Shown here in pieces: positions 46,701 through 60,900 of a stretch of 64,000 nt of DNA (position 1 is the stretch's first letter; every line of letters starts with the position of its first letter). The translations under genes were made by a program, and so were the position numbers. The notes beneath the pieces were generated by a model, which searched no databases, was not told where the DNA came from, and saw only the letters and a list, made by a program, of their open reading frames with translations. This stretch comes from Campylorhamphus procurvoides. Lineage: Eukaryota; Chordata; Aves; Passeriformes; Dendrocolaptidae. Location: positions 794,063-858,062 of the forward strand of contig WBMV01003263.1 in the NCBI GenBank assembly GCA_013396655.1, in the 5' to 3' direction.

Positions 46701-49700
46701 GAAGAATGGTGATTTTTGTACTGGAACAGCAAAGACTAGACTTCTAGTCTCTGACCCAGTGCACAGGTGACGGGCCAGGTGATGGTTCTGACACTGCCAT
46801 TATGTGGGCAGTTGATTCTGCCTCCAAGCCTGGCACACAATTTAGAGTCACTGGTACCATATGGGTGAAGTTGGGATGCATTGAACTTAAATTTATTATA
46901 TTGCTTTTGTTGCATCTTACTAAAACATGAATGACTCTTTGATACTCTCTAAAAGTACTATGGTTTCATCTTCTGGTTAAGTTTTACCGCTACTTAGCTC
47001 ATTTTCTCCTTGAGGGCTTATCCTAGAGCTCTTCATACAGTGTCATCGTTGCCCTTTTTTAATCAACCTCCTAGAATTTAACATGGAATGTTGCGTACAA
47101 GGATGAAAACATTATTACTTCATTCTTTTCACTCCAGTTATTTTGATATTGCAGTGAACACCCCGATTAAACATTTGTCTGGAAAAGGCACCAATGAAAA
47201 GAAAACGTAATTAAATATTGGAACTAAATATTGAACTCCTGACTTGAGGTTGAACTGATAAATGAAATTAAATTTACATAGGGGAAAAAAAGCATTGTAA
47301 AACTCATCCAGTCTTGCATTTTAATGTTTTATTCAACTAGATCTACAAAGCAAACTGTATATATGAACTACAGGAACTGATAATTTTTGAAAGTCTTATT
47401 TAGAATCCATTTGTTGTAATTGTGTAATACTAGAGTTCCTCGGTCTTTGGAAAAAGAAAAACAAAAGAATCATCTGCATTTGAAATTTGGGCAGCCCTGG
47501 TGCAGAAGAATTTGGTATAGCACAGTTTGGTTTTCCTAGACAGATTTAAAAAACAAACAAAAAGCACTGAAGCATTATACTTTATAAACAAGATTACTAA
47601 AGACAAATCAGCCTGTGTCCCTCAAATAAATTCAGGTGTTGGAGCAGGCTTGCTTTTGAAGGCTGTGTGTATCTGCCCTCTCTTCATGTGTGTGACTTCT
47701 TGGCTCTTGCTGTCACTGAATCAGGAAGACATTGACTTTCCTGTCAGACTAATTATAGTTCTTTAAAGAGATTAATTAACCCTTCTTTTCCCGCAGAGGG
47801 ACTTTATCAGTGAATCCCATGTCAGAGGGAGGCTGCAGAGAGTTACCTGCTGCTTGGGATCCCTTTCATGGCACAGCAGTGGCAGTGCAGTGGTGCTTAC
47901 AGCCAGAGTCTCATGTTGGGCAAATGTCTTGGGGACCAAACTATGTGTACAATGTAGTGCTTCCAGAATTGCACTCTGAGCCTAGAAATACTGCTGAATT
48001 CATGGCTGGCAGTGGATTTTGACAGCTCTGAGAGACAGCTGCAAAAGACAATCTATGGTTAAAAGGTTTTGGAAGTGACAATCAATACATATTTCTTCTG
48101 TTTCATACTTTCCACAAAGTGCTTTTCATCTTCTGTACCTATATCATAGTAAAATTACCTTTCCTTCCTTCCTTCGTATGTCCTGTGGGTTTGAAAAATG
48201 GTTGGTTATTTCTTTGACATGGTGCTGTCTGGCTAGCTCTGTGGTGTGTGTTGTCCTCTGGGACTGTTGGGCAGCTGACAGCTGTGGTGATTGGTACCTG
48301 AGTGACAGACCCTGTGCAGGGTGGCTGTGAGGGATGCAGACCACCTCGCTGCTCTGCTGTGGGTTCTGAACCAGTCCCGTGGGGAAGAGGGGCAGGGAGG
48401 ATAGTTCTCCCCCTAGTAGAGTGATAATTATTGTGCCATCTGTGTGACCGAGGGCGTTGGTGGGATTTTTGGTGTGCTAGAAAGGGAACAATCACTAATG
48501 CAGTTCCCTTCCTTTGGACTACTTCATGACTAATGGCCAGCTGCTTAGGAAGGAAGGGAAGGCAAGTCCTTGGGCCGCTCAGCTTTCCCTCAGCTGGGTT
48601 TCCAAAGCACAGGCCAGTGTGGGAATGAGCAGTGGTGCCTAAGAACTCCAGATGAGGGTAACAGAAATGAAGTGTTATCATGGCAGTAGAAACCAAGGGT
48701 GCATAAAAATTCCCCAAAGCAATTCATCTTTAACACTCCCTCAGTGCCTGTGTCTTCTGTCCTGGCTTTCGATGAACTGTGATTAATACAGCTGGGCACT
48801 TGACTCCCCCAGGTTCCTCTGACATAGGCCAGGATGCTCCACATCCATGCAGGATGAGGTGCCTGAACAGCTTAGTGCTCTGTGCTCCTCATCTTCCTTT
48901 TCTGCTGTGTCTACAGTGCCCGAGCTGTGAAACTCCCCCATAGTGGATTCTGCTTCATTGATATGAATGTGGGTTTCAGTCACTTGCTGTGTTTTCTTTC
49001 TGGAAATCTTTGTCCATCAGAGCACCAACTGGACACAGCCTTTAAGGAGAAGTGTTTTCAGTATGTACATTTGCACCTCTGTTTTTGCAACCAAATTCAG
49101 AGCTCTGTGGGATTTTTCATACAGCCTTGACTTGGTTTTGTGGCACCTACTTTGGAAAAGGGCTGGGACTGATGTTCACAGCCTTGTCCCTTTTTTCCAT
49201 ACAAGAAAGAAGACAACTGGGAGTGAGAATGAACAAGTCACTACAGAGAGCAAGTACAAACAAAGATCTTGAAATCCTTGCTTTTTGAATGAAGGGTGGG
49301 AATGCAGATGTGACCTCAGAGCTGTGATGCCATACAGGCTTACAAATGCCTGTTCTCTGTTCACGTAAATGCCTTTTGTGGGTGGAACAGGATGAAGAGG
49401 AGAGCACAAACATTTTTTCCTAGCTTCTCGTAATCCTATTTGCTAAGGTGCTGGGAGTTCATTGACAGATCTTATCACCAATTCTTCTATAAATGCCAAT
49501 TCACTTAGGAAATTTAATAATGCTGTCACTCAACAAAAAGTACTGGAGAAATATCTACAGTGCTTTGCAAATGTTGAAAGCATAAAACCTGAAAATACCC
49601 AATAACAGTTTTACATGTGCTTCTCTGTGCTCTTTTCATAGTCTGTGAATTTGGGATACACCCTGAGGAAGGGCTTTGAGAGATGAGAAAATGTTACTGC

Positions 49701-51714
49701 CAAGTGTGATGGCTTTGAGCCTCAGTTTGGAAAAGGGAGATGGGGCAGATCTGGTGGCTTCTGCTGAAATGCTGAACTAGTAAAAGGGAGATCTTTGGTG
49801 GGCAGTGAGTAGTGCAGGCCAGCAGGTCTGTGAGTGGAAGGCCCAGGGACAAGCAAGTCATGGGTGGTTTTTGGTGCTAGATGTGTTTAAAGCACCTGCA
49901 AATTTGACAAACTCTGTAGATACATTTCTTTGCCACGTGCAGTTCTGACAGTCTGCTGCTGCCTTGTCTAGCTTGCTCGCCAAGTGCAATGAGTGCTTTA
50001 TTTAGTTTGAAGGCAACAGTGCACACATTTACAGGCACCAATATGACTTTTGCCACTTCTCAAAATGAGCAGTGGGAAAGAAGTGAGAGCAGTACATATC
50101 TGTGCCTCGATGAGCCAAGTCCTGGGCATGGACAGCTTGGGGGAAATGCTTCCCCACTCCTCTGTTCGACTGATTGTTTAACACAGCCTGAGACAACTGC
50201 AGTGGCTTTGTCAGATGAAAACAGCAGAAGCATTAATTTGTTGGTTTCTTATGATTTATGGATTTCATTGTCACCTCAGTGTCAGGTTTGTCACCTCACA
50301 TAGTCAGTGTCACCTCAGTGGAGGTTTGTAAATGCAACATTTTGTTTGCCTGTCAACTTTAATCAATTTTAGGTGATACAGTTGTGATTTTCTATAAACT
50401 AGCAAAGGTATCCCCTTACAGGCTTCAAAAACCTCCAGCTTGTTCTGTGTGAGGTTTTTTCCCCTTGTCCTGCAAACAGACTTGTCATTTATTGATTTAT
50501 CCAGAACATCTTAATTACACTGTACACGTAGGATGGTGTTTGAGCAGCAGTGTTTGTGAGAAATGATTAAGAGAAATGAATGTGAGAATTGGTTGTCTGA
50601 CCACAAGAATAAAATATCTTACCACTTTCTTCAAAAATTCCACAGCTTAGAGACTAATAAAGTCCAAGCAGAGGGGTGCATCACTATCATAGGCAAGCTT
50701 CAGGCATTACTTGAAGACTGTAATTCAGGGTGTAATCCTTGACTTTAATTTAGAGCATGGTTTTAAAATCACTATGGAGTGGTTTGAAGTGAAGTGATCT
50801 TTCTGGGTGTTGGATACTGCTGTTTTTGTAAATTCATCCTCAGTAGCTCTAAGAGTTTGCTTGTGTTTTAAAGCTGTATGATCTTTAATATATACATTTC
50901 TTAATCTCCTTTTTGTTATGTTGTTTCTGAATTTCCAGTTGAGGCTTGTGGGAACAGGGCCGTGAATTGTACTTAAGGTATGCTTCACCTTCCTGACAGG
51001 CCATGAAATGATTTTTTCTTTTAAGCTGAGGTATGTGACAGCTCTTCATGAAGGCATGAACACTGAGTCATGATTCATGATAACTATCAGAGAGCATCTT
51101 GCTGTCTGCCCCGAGTCACAGTGCCCTGGTGCTGCTGGCACATGGGATGCTGATAATTAATGGGTCTACATTTAATAAGCAGGACAGGTCTGAGTTCAGT
51201 TTGTACACACGGTGAGATTTCCTTACACACTGCATTTCAGGACTTGGTTTTCATTAGCCCTAAATCTGGCTATTCTACTTTTGTTCTTTTTAGAAACAAA
51301 TTTAATTCTTCATATGTAATTAAAAAATCCCAACTTGTTGCAGTGGGCACGTAGTCTGTCCTTTATTTTCCCAGTTAATGCTGCTGTATCATATACAAAT
51401 GATGCATCTTTTTCAAGTTACATTGCTGTGGAAAGGTGGGGTTGGTGTCTCTGAGGTTGTAGCCAGGGGGAAGGTGCAGAGGACACCTGTGGTGGTCATC
51501 AGAGGGCTTGTTTGTTTCACTGTGTACAAACTCTCAGTCTAGCAGCAAATGAAGGAGAATACAGTATTTATTCACCTTTACTTTCCAATATTTGTCTCTG
51601 ATTTATTTTTAGCAACATTGATTCTTTCCTGCAAAATCAGTTTTCTGGACTTCTTCCTCTCCACTGCTATCCTAGCCATCAGAAAGCTTAACAGGAAGGA
51701 TCAGTTTGGCATCC
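40788..51714. other. Intron, no gene seen
   Basis: No supported gene is present. Bases 42115-42260 are a GC-rich patch (GTGCCACGCTGCCCC-type wording) without a credible exon. Bases 49700-49745 contain GAGCCTCAGTTTGGAAAA and AGATGGGG, a faint MIR-like hint too short to call. The 16-base tandem repeat at 43231-43278 is listed separately. Confidence 0.5.
43231..43278 (+). repeat. Three tandem 16-bp units (GCATGTATCTACATAT)
   Basis: Two exact copies at 43231-43246 and 43247-43262 are followed by a third with two changes (GCATATATCCACATAT). Each unit is largely self-complementary around ATGTA..TACAT, so the array could form cruciform-like structures. It is a small minisatellite, not a CRISPR: there are no unique spacers. 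Confidence 0.9.
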
Positions 51715-51921
51715 AGCAAAGTAATTCTTTAATGTGAGGGCAGTGAGGCACTGCAACAGTTTGCCCAGGGAAGCTGTGGATGCCCCATCCTTGGAAGTGT
51801 TCAAGGCTGGGCTTGATGGGGCTGTAAGCAACCTGGTCTAGTGAAAGGTGTCCCTGCCTGTGGCAGGGGGGTTGAAGATGATCTTTAAGATCCCTTCCAG
51901 CGCAAACCACTCCATGATTCT
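51715..51921 (+). mobile_element. CR1 LINE, 3' fragment with terminal ATTCT
   Basis: The copy runs GGCAGTGAGGCACTGCAACAG, TTGCCCAGGGAAGCTGTGGAT, GCCCCATCC..GGAAGTGTTCAAGGCTGGG, AGCAACCTGGTCTAGTG, GGTGTCCCTGCC, GATGATCTTTAAGATCCCTTCC and ends CCATGATTCT, the standard CR1 terminus. It is the best preserved CR1 tail in the window and therefore probably the youngest. It is 5'-truncated and non-coding. Confidence 0.96.
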
Positions 51922-54900
51922 ACATTAGTTGCTAGGAGAGAAAGAGAAAGGAGCTGAAGTTGGTCAATAAGAAAGGCTTAGAAGGCTGCAAAGATGGAAA
52001 AAAATGTAGGTTTTGCACAGCAAAGGATATATTGGCTTGGGATTGAAGGTAACTGCACGTGTCCAGCCTGAGCTGAGTGTGGCCCGTGGCTGATCAGTGA
52101 TGCCCAGCTGTGATTTACTTCCCCTGTTATCACCGTTAAACACTGGTTAGCAAACTCAGAGTGCATTGCAGCCAACTTATGCTCTATTAATACAAAAAGC
52201 TGAATGAAAGTTGGAGTCACACAGCACTCCAGTGAAAAACTGCAAAAAGGCTGGCATGTTATCAGTTGTTACTTCCTACAAGAGCAAGCTGTGTTGTGTG
52301 GTTCCTTTATCTGAAACCGAGCGGGCTGGTGGGGTGGGGTACAGACATTTAAAAATGTGATTTGTGTTTTTCTTTCTTCACAGAATCCAGCCTGGAGTAT
52401 TTCCTGAGGCTTTTCTCAGAATCTGTGTCAGTGCAGTGAGTTAACTAGTGGCAGCTCTGTATCAGAGAGTAGAAATTTAGCATGATGACACTGTAGTATC
52501 GTTATAAGATGACCTAGATTAGAAATGTCTTGTTCTTGGTTTGTAGAATTCTGTTCAAATATTTAATATGACTTGAGGCTGGGTTGTTTTTTTTTTTCTT
52601 CCTGCAGAGACAGAAATAAAATTCAAGGCATAAATACTTAAAATGCTTCTAGGACCCAAGCAGTTTCAGGGCTGAGAGGAACTGGAGTTAAAATACATCA
52701 GAAACATGCAGTCTACCCCCATGGTCTACATACTGCTATGGCATGGATAGGGATGAGAGATTCCCTGTGTTTCACTCAGCTACTTATGGCTATATGGATT
52801 TTACCTTCTGAATGTTACAAGATACCCAGCTTACAAATTAGAAGTCTGAATTATGTTATAAATGAGATTGCTGAAAATCCAGAAGTGCATATCAAGATAG
52901 CTTCTTCCTGTTGAAGCCTGAAGGGGCAGGACTAGTGCAGACCCAGTTTTGGTCCAGTCAGATCTGAAGTCTACATAGCAGAGCTGGCTAATCCAAAGCA
53001 GGAGGTGCCATGGATAGCTTGTTCTCACCAGGAAGAATCTGCTGCTTTTCCCTCCCCTTGCCGGTTATTTCCTCAGGATTCTACCAGTGTTTAAAGAGTC
53101 TGAAATAATCTGTACAAGGTGTATCACTGGGATGGCGAAAGGTGCATCCACCTTTTTTATTAACATCACCATCACCCCACAGCTTAAACCTCTCTGCCAA
53201 CCATCATTTTAGCTCAGTGCATTGGGACTGAATTCCCCTTGGGCAGGTCCCATTACAATGTAGTTTCAGTTGGTCCATGAGACTTTGCAGACAGTGCAGA
53301 AGAACTGTTATCTACTCATCTCACCCCAGAGGAGAAGGGATTCTGAACCTTACATAAAGTGGCTGCAAGCAGAAGAGTCCTGGACTTCCCCATGCAAAAC
53401 TCTCAGTGAAAGCAGTTTGGCAGACTTTTGGGAACAGGCTACTTCCTTTTTTAGTTTCCTTTTAAAATTTTCTTTTTTTAACTCCTTGCAATCATGGTGA
53501 ATTAAGATGGTGAACTGACACAACCTTTCCCACCCCTCTGCAAACTTTTCCATTCCTCTGAAAGATGATGCAGCTCCATATACTTGGGGTTTTTAAAAAC
53601 ACCAAGCATCACTCTCAGTCTTTTAGCTTAGTTTGAAAGTATTTGCCGTCAACTTAAATGCAAACAGTGTTAGGTGGCCCTTAAATGCATTTTGTTTGTT
53701 GTATCTGAAAAACTGAAGGTCTGCAACACAGCGAGCCTGTGGTTTTTCTCTGCACTCTTCTGAAGTGTTGGGCAGCCAGTGAGTGGTGAGCTGCATATAG
53801 CAGTGTAAACAAAACATCAGAGAAAGAGACATATACAGGTCTTGAATTATGATCATCCCCATAAAAAGCAGGCAAGAGCTGCTCAAGGACTAAGACGAGG
53901 AGGAGGCTGTGAAATGCAGAGAGATTTGCTTTGTTTAGCAGAGCAGAGGGGCAGAGTAGCCTGAGAATGGATAAACCAGACAGCAAAATAAGACAGTGGT
54001 TTACCAAACCAGTTCCTAGAAAAAGGGTTGAGCAAGTGCAGAGCTAAGCCTGGGCTGAGCTTACGTGCTCTCAGATCTCCCTAGTTTCTGATGCCATTAC
54101 TTGAGTTACTTGTAAAAATCTATGGAAATGGATGGAGATTGTTACTAAGTTAGTTCCACAGACGCTTTTGTAATTTATATGGGAGTTAGAAGGAAAACTA
54201 TATAACATCAATACCCACTTCTTTTTGAATTCATGTATGGGGTTCATGATCCCAGAAAGATACCTCACTTTTTAAAGAAGCCATCTGGGATAACCAGTGG
54301 CAGTGCAGGCAGGTTCCCTGTGCTCTTCCTCAAACATCCTCTTCTCTGATGGGCAAAGCGACTTCAAGAGCTCTCTGTTGAAGTGTTCAAATACCACAGG
54401 CATCCACTGTGGTGTGGCCAAGGTGGGTGGCCAAGGAATCGTAAAAGAACGGTAAAGTCAGACTGGATTGGGAAATCCTCTGGTTTGTTTTGGCTCTATC
54501 ATTTCATTGGGTTCCTGTAACTCAGCTTTCCGGATCTCATTAGGCAGTTGATCAAGCTGTCACCAGCTCTTTCTGCTGTTGTCATTAGAAGGAGGTAGAG
54601 AATAATGCCCCTCTTAACAGCACAGACAAAAATGAGTGTTAAGCACATTGCCACTGCCTTGACAACAAGCAGTTACATGCTTTAGCTGATTAGGTGGTGG
54701 TGGTTTGCTTTTTATTTTGTAGTAAATATTTACTGGGCTAAATTTGACAAGACTAATGCAGGAATACTCATGGAAGAGCTGGAGAAGACATCATGAGCGG
54801 TAGTGTTTAGAGACTCAAGATACAAAGGTTTTGTTTTTTAATGTAAAAACATCTGTTTTAAAAAACCCCAACTAATTATTTTTTTGTCAAGCTTGAAAGT

Positions 54901-57900
54901 GTTCTTCTTTGCAAGCATTCCTTTTAGTATCAGACTCGTGGTGCGTGACAACAACACAGAATAGTGTGAAGTAGAATAGCTCACAAAAAATAAATGAGAG
55001 GCTGAAGTGTAAGCCATGCTAATTAACTTTCAACTTTAATAAGCTATGGCCTATCTAGCAAAATTAAAAATGAGGTTTGGATTACAGATGGCACCGTCAG
55101 TTTGCGTTTAAAAAGGGGTTTGTAAAAACTGTTTTTTTTTCCCCCTTCATGGCTTTTCTGAGCAATTTGTTTTGCAGAAGGGCATCGGAAATGGACTGCG
55201 CTCCTCCCTCTCTTGTATTCCCTTTTGAGCAGTGGATGAATTTTTTGCCCTCTTCTGTTGCAAGGAGGCTCTAATGAGACTGTTCAGGAATGAGTGAGCC
55301 TTGCCTTGACTTTGCCAGGACAGTCACTCCGTGGCTGAGCAGCCCCACACCAAGCCTTTGTCTCCAGAAGAGGAAGCTCCATTTGGGCAACAATTACCCT
55401 AGACCAGAGGGGATCAGTGTGTGTCTAATGTGATATGGACAGAGAGAGGGTCTCTAATGTAACTGGGCTGTGTCTGACTGCCAACCTTGCTGCTTGATTT
55501 GTATGACAGGAACTGGAAGTAACAGAGCAGAGAGAGCTCCATGTACAAAGTCAGGTACTGTTGGGAGCTGGGGTGCTGAGCCTCTGTCTTGCCTCCCTTC
55601 TCAGTGCTGAAGGGTTTCAGCATGTGATTGTGATCACGGCTGGAAGCTACTTGAGAAGAAATAGAATGAAGAGGAGTTGAAGCCTTCTTCCTCATCTGGC
55701 AAGAATGCACACACTTACCCTTCTGGCTGATGCTTTGCATTCAAGGTTAACTTTTCCCAGATATGGAGAAGTATTTAATGCATGGGGTTGTCTGAGACAT
55801 CTCGCAGGCTTTCTAGAGGGTATGCAGACAAAGCTGTTCAGAATAGTAACTTGTAATAGTAACTTGTTCCAAGAAAGACTGCAATAGCTCATTATAACTC
55901 CCAGGCTCATCTTTCTGTTTAATTTGTGCCTGTACAAAGTAATTTTGAAGCTGTGGGATTTGTCACAGTCAGATGCACCGTGCTAGGAAGATATTGAATT
56001 GTTTTCTGAAGTGAATACAATTTTGAAACCTTTTTAAATTTCCATTTCATTTCTTTGGCCTGGCTGCCTGATATTGCTTTCATCAGCAGAGCTTAATTTT
56101 AATGTTTTTTCCTGTCAGCTTCAATAGCTTGGTTGAGGTTGAGTACAAGGATATTAGATATTATCAGAATATGTTGAATCAAGTTAACTTAGCTAATCTG
56201 TTCCAGATTCAAAATAGAGGTAAAACATCTGCTCTTGTTGCTGAGAAGAGCTCATGCCAACTGTAGTGTGCCTAATGTAAAGAAAGACATGAAATGCTGT
56301 TATGAACTGATCTTCGTGTTCACACATAGTTACACTGCTATTAATGGAAATAACACTGTCATCAGCCTCAGTAGTTAAACATATTTAATCTGAATTTTAT
56401 ACTAGCTATGCAGAAAGCAAATACCAGTGACTAAAATCTGCAAAGAGTTTGTGTTTTATGAAAACAGTAATAACTGACTGTGGTGCTCTTCAAGAGCGCT
56501 GTGCAATCTGTGACCCTCTGAGAGAAATCAGGAAACATCAACAATAGTCTTTAATGTCTTTTGAAGTATATTTGACACTGGCTATGTAAGAGAAAGTGAG
56601 CCAGGAGATTTCCTGAGTTTTTCTGGAGCTGGCAGGGGGGTGGCTGTTGGGGTGCCATGAGAACGGGGTGAGCTGCACTGTGGTGTTTAGGGGACAGGCA
56701 GTGGTGAGGCTCTGTGTGTGATGCGCAACACAAGGGGAAGCTACTTGAACCTGAGTAAGATCCACTTGTAATATGATGGTAAGACCAAGCAAATCAGATG
56801 TTTCAGATTATGCTCAAGACCCTAAAATATCCTGTCCCTCTCCTGTGTTGTTTTCATAACCCTGGAGGTTTGCTATTGTCTGAGGCTTGGTTTAGACACC
56901 CGTGACAGCAGGACCTTGGAAGTGTTGCAGATCACTGCTGAGAGGAAGATGAGATTCAGGAACATGTGAGATTGTGAGTGCAAAATATATCTGTCCTTAA
57001 TATCTGTGTGTGAGCTCATGTGAAAAAAAAATCCCATACCTGTAATTACCTTCTGACGAGTGAATGAGATGGGATCTGAAATTCTGCTGGAGTCATGTCA
57101 CATGTGTTTCTACTCAAAGGCATTAGACTCCCCTTGAACTTTTGGGGAAAAAATATATTTATTGTTTTCTGTTGTAGCTTATCATTTTTGCATAAACTTT
57201 TATATTTATGTAAGTTTGGTGTGAATTTTGTTTGGCCTCTTCTGCTTTCATAGGTTGAATCCCTTGCCTACTGAAGCCTGTAGAAAAGGAAACCTTTGAC
57301 TTGCAGTGATTGTTGGACTAGATCTGTTTTTGAAATATGGTCTTCTACAGTTCATAGTTTGTAACTCAGCCAAATGGGTAACCAGTATCCTGGTTTGTGT
57401 TGCCTTTAATGGAGCAGAAATTCATCCTCCTTGCGTGCAGCCATTCAAGCTCTATGTCTTGGATGTGGAAAACAGATGATTTCTTTTATTAACAGCCTTT
57501 TATATATTGCAAATTGTTCTCATGTTTCCTTTACATTTTCTTCTGTGTATGCTGACCAGCTCTGATCTGTTTAGATTTTCCCTGTAAATCTTGGTTTAGA
57601 GCTCTGTTTTGGTTTTCAAGTTAAGTGGTGCCCCAGACTAAATGTCTCACTCCAGCCACAGCCTAAGCAGTACTGAGCAGTGTGGAAGGACTACTGTGTG
57701 TTCTGCAAGTCGTAATCCTATTTTAAGTCTCTTCCTCTTTCATAACGTTGTTCGGTTACATTCAGTTAGTGAACTGCAGTCCCAAATTCTTTTTGTACAG
57801 AACTACTGTGTATCAGCTCTGGATTTCTCACTAATGGGAGGGAATGCTGTGTTCTCCTCCACACTGAATAGCGTCCTACTCTTCCTCCAGCCTAGTTGTT

Positions 57901-60900
57901 TGCATAATTTGTCAAAGTGGTGGTTATAAATTCTGATCTTGCCCTCCAATGTCCTTATGTAGTCTCTTGCAGTTCAGAAGTATCTGCAAATTTATTATGG
58001 CACTCTCTGTTTCATAGCTGCCTTCTTTGTGTGTACAGTAATATAAAACAGACCCTGTTATCCAGCGGAAGTCCTAATCTTACCAAACATGATGTTACAG
58101 GATCAGATGCCACTTTACAGTTCTCTAAATCAGGGCTAATTTTCTAAAAATGAAAGGATTTTTATTAGGGCATATGATGGGTATCAATGCATGCTGCGTA
58201 TATCAGATAAAGCACTTAATTACAGTACAGTAAGAGGCAGACTGGACTATTTCTCTGTACTGCTGAGTGTCCAGGCTGCCAGATGAAAGGCAGGTCTCCC
58301 TGTGTTGCTGCACTGAAGGAGGGCTATGAAAAGGTTGCTCAAACCAGCTGCAGTGTGTGTAGCAGCCCCTGCACATGCTTGCCTCGGCAAGGAAGAGGGG
58401 CAAGTCATGGTTTCATAAGTGATAAACTGAAGGAAGATAAACTTGCAGCATTTCCGTTTCTTTTTTCTGGTTTTACTTGGTTGCCATTGCTGCTGGTAGG
58501 GCCGGGTAGAGGCGGGATATCAGCGGTCTCCCGAGGATGTGGGGCCACTGAACAGAGGAGATGTCTCAGGTTGGGGGTGACAGCAGCAGCCAGCACAAAC
58601 CCACTCACTCCTCAGGGCATTCCCCTCTGCACACAAAATAGGTTTTGATCAGTTCTTTTTGTCGCTTGTGGAATTTAACACCTAAGCAATTGTTTAAAAA
58701 AAAAAAATTGCTGGTGTGCTTTAAACGTGTTTGAAGACAACTGAGCAGGAAATGAAGCTTTTGGCAGAGATGATGTTTTCAAGTGAGCTTCTCTGCTAAC
58801 TGCTTTATTCTGAAATCTCTATGAAGGAGCTGACCTGTCTCTGGGGTTGCTGTTGCTCTGTTCTGCTGCTGGTCCTGTTATTTCTCTTGAGGTTCCTAAG
58901 CTGGTGCTGCCTGGCCACCTCCCAGCTGTGCTTCTGGCGGGGAGAAAAAGCAGGGCCCTTGGGAAGGCAGGTGGTGTAACATGGCACTAGGCCTCTCACT
59001 TGGGAGTTCTTTTAAGCTGAGTTACACCAGCTGGAATTTATGCCCCCAGAGATTTTACTCTCTGCTATGCTCTGGTTCAGAAATGCTGCCTTGGTGCCAG
59101 GACTTCTTCCCTGCTTCTGCCAAAATGATTGAAAAAAAATAAGGGGAAGGAAAAGAAGACGAAAGCTCTGGGAGACAAAATATAGATATGACAAGAAGTA
59201 CTCAAATGGATAAGTAGTGCAGTACTCGCTGCTGAGAATGTATAAAAAGAATTGGGTCTTTTTTTCATGGTGCCATTACAATCCATGGCTGTTTTTAACG
59301 GTGTCACTGAAACACAACACAATATTATTACACAACACACAGTTTGTATCAAGACAACACCCCAAGAAACTTGGAACAAATTCAAGAGGACAAGGAAAAT
59401 TCAGGGTACCATTAGATCAATTATCCTCAGTCTTTGTAGATATTCCAACAAATCTTATTATGCTGTCTGTGGCAGAGTTTTCTTCACTAAAATGGGTAAC
59501 AAATGCTGGTAATATAACAAACGTTATGTTACTATGTTTATTTTTGTCTCCTTTAAAAAAGCTTTCTTATTTGAACTCGTCTGCATCATGCTGAGTCTGT
59601 CTCCACTTGATTGATGTAACTTAAACACAGTATTTATTAACCAATTTTCTGATCTGAGCTGGGGACACTTAAAAAACCCCCACCAACCCCAAATCCAAGT
59701 ACCAAAACTAAAACAAAACCCCACCACTTAAATCAAGATTGGTGGACAGCCTCCAGTAATGAGAATGAAGGAAAGGTCAGTGGACAAGCTGAATTAAACA
59801 GTCTTAGCTCTTTTCCTTTTTAGAAGTGATCTAAATTTAACAGGCTGTGAGTTATTTTGGTGCCTTTAACTGATAAGTTTAACAAAACATAGGCAACTTG
59901 CAGCACTTTTGGTGTGTAGAGGATTGTCAGGATTCCAGGAACGGCAGGATGTAACCTTCACTTCACCTGGAAACATAAGCAATTCTTGGGGCAGTTGATA
60001 GGCTTCATGATGAAAAATGGGAGGCAGCCAAAATCTGGAGCCAAGCTGACAGCCAGAAATAGATCTGCCGAGAGGCTTGTTTTGCACCGTCCAGAATGGC
60101 ATATCAGGAATTGTGCGAACAGAAATACCAGGCTAGATCCAGCATTGCACAAGCAGGGTCAATCCTGACTGTTTTCCTTTTTAAGTATCATGAAAGCTTG
60201 ACTAAGTGAGTGTTCTGTTGAAGTTTCAGCTGTCTGAGTATGTTGTTTTCTTTCTTTGTTTCTTTCTGACATGCTCAAAATACAAGTGTGTGTTTGGTAG
60301 TGTGTATTTGCAATTAGAAGTGTTCAAGTGTGCATCACCCAAGAACTTGAGCTCCCCTGCTCCTGCAGCATGGACGTGTGGCAGCAGAGAGAGAGGCCAA
60401 GATTTGAGTCTCTTGGAGAAGATGATTAGAGGAGGGGGAAGGGCTGGGCACAGGGAAGATGAGAACAGGAGGGTGCAGGGGGTGGTGGGGAGGTGGAGGT
60501 GTAGAGCTGGATTATTCTTGTTACTTCACAAGGAGTGTGCTTGTACTGAAGTATGGTCTGGTTTGCACATCACTTACTAAATTATCATTTGAGATTTTGT
60601 GTAATTATAGAATCAGATCTATTGTCTTCTCTATCTGGCCAGAAACAGAGTTTTGTGGGTGGGGTGTAAGCAAAAGCCATTAGGGCCCTGCTGAGTGGGA
60701 ACAGAGAGCCTGTGGGAGCATAGTCTGGGTTTCCAGTCCCAAGCCCAGTTTGCCATTGTAAAGGCTTAACTGGTATTGGAGGGGAAGTAATTTCAAAGCA
60801 GGTGATGCAGGATGTGTCGTGACAGCCCTGCTTCCTTTTCAGGGTTGAACCATGCTCTAAGCAGTTCAGGTTGTTCTTTCCCAAACCTAGTGTAAGCAAT

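Noticed and set aside
48139..48717. 192-codon open frame on the minus strand
   Set aside because: No recognisable domain, other overlapping frames are open, and composition resembles flanking intron.
49700..49745. MIR-like words (GAGCCTCAGTTT, AGATGGGG)
   Set aside because: Too short and interrupted to support a repeat call by eye.
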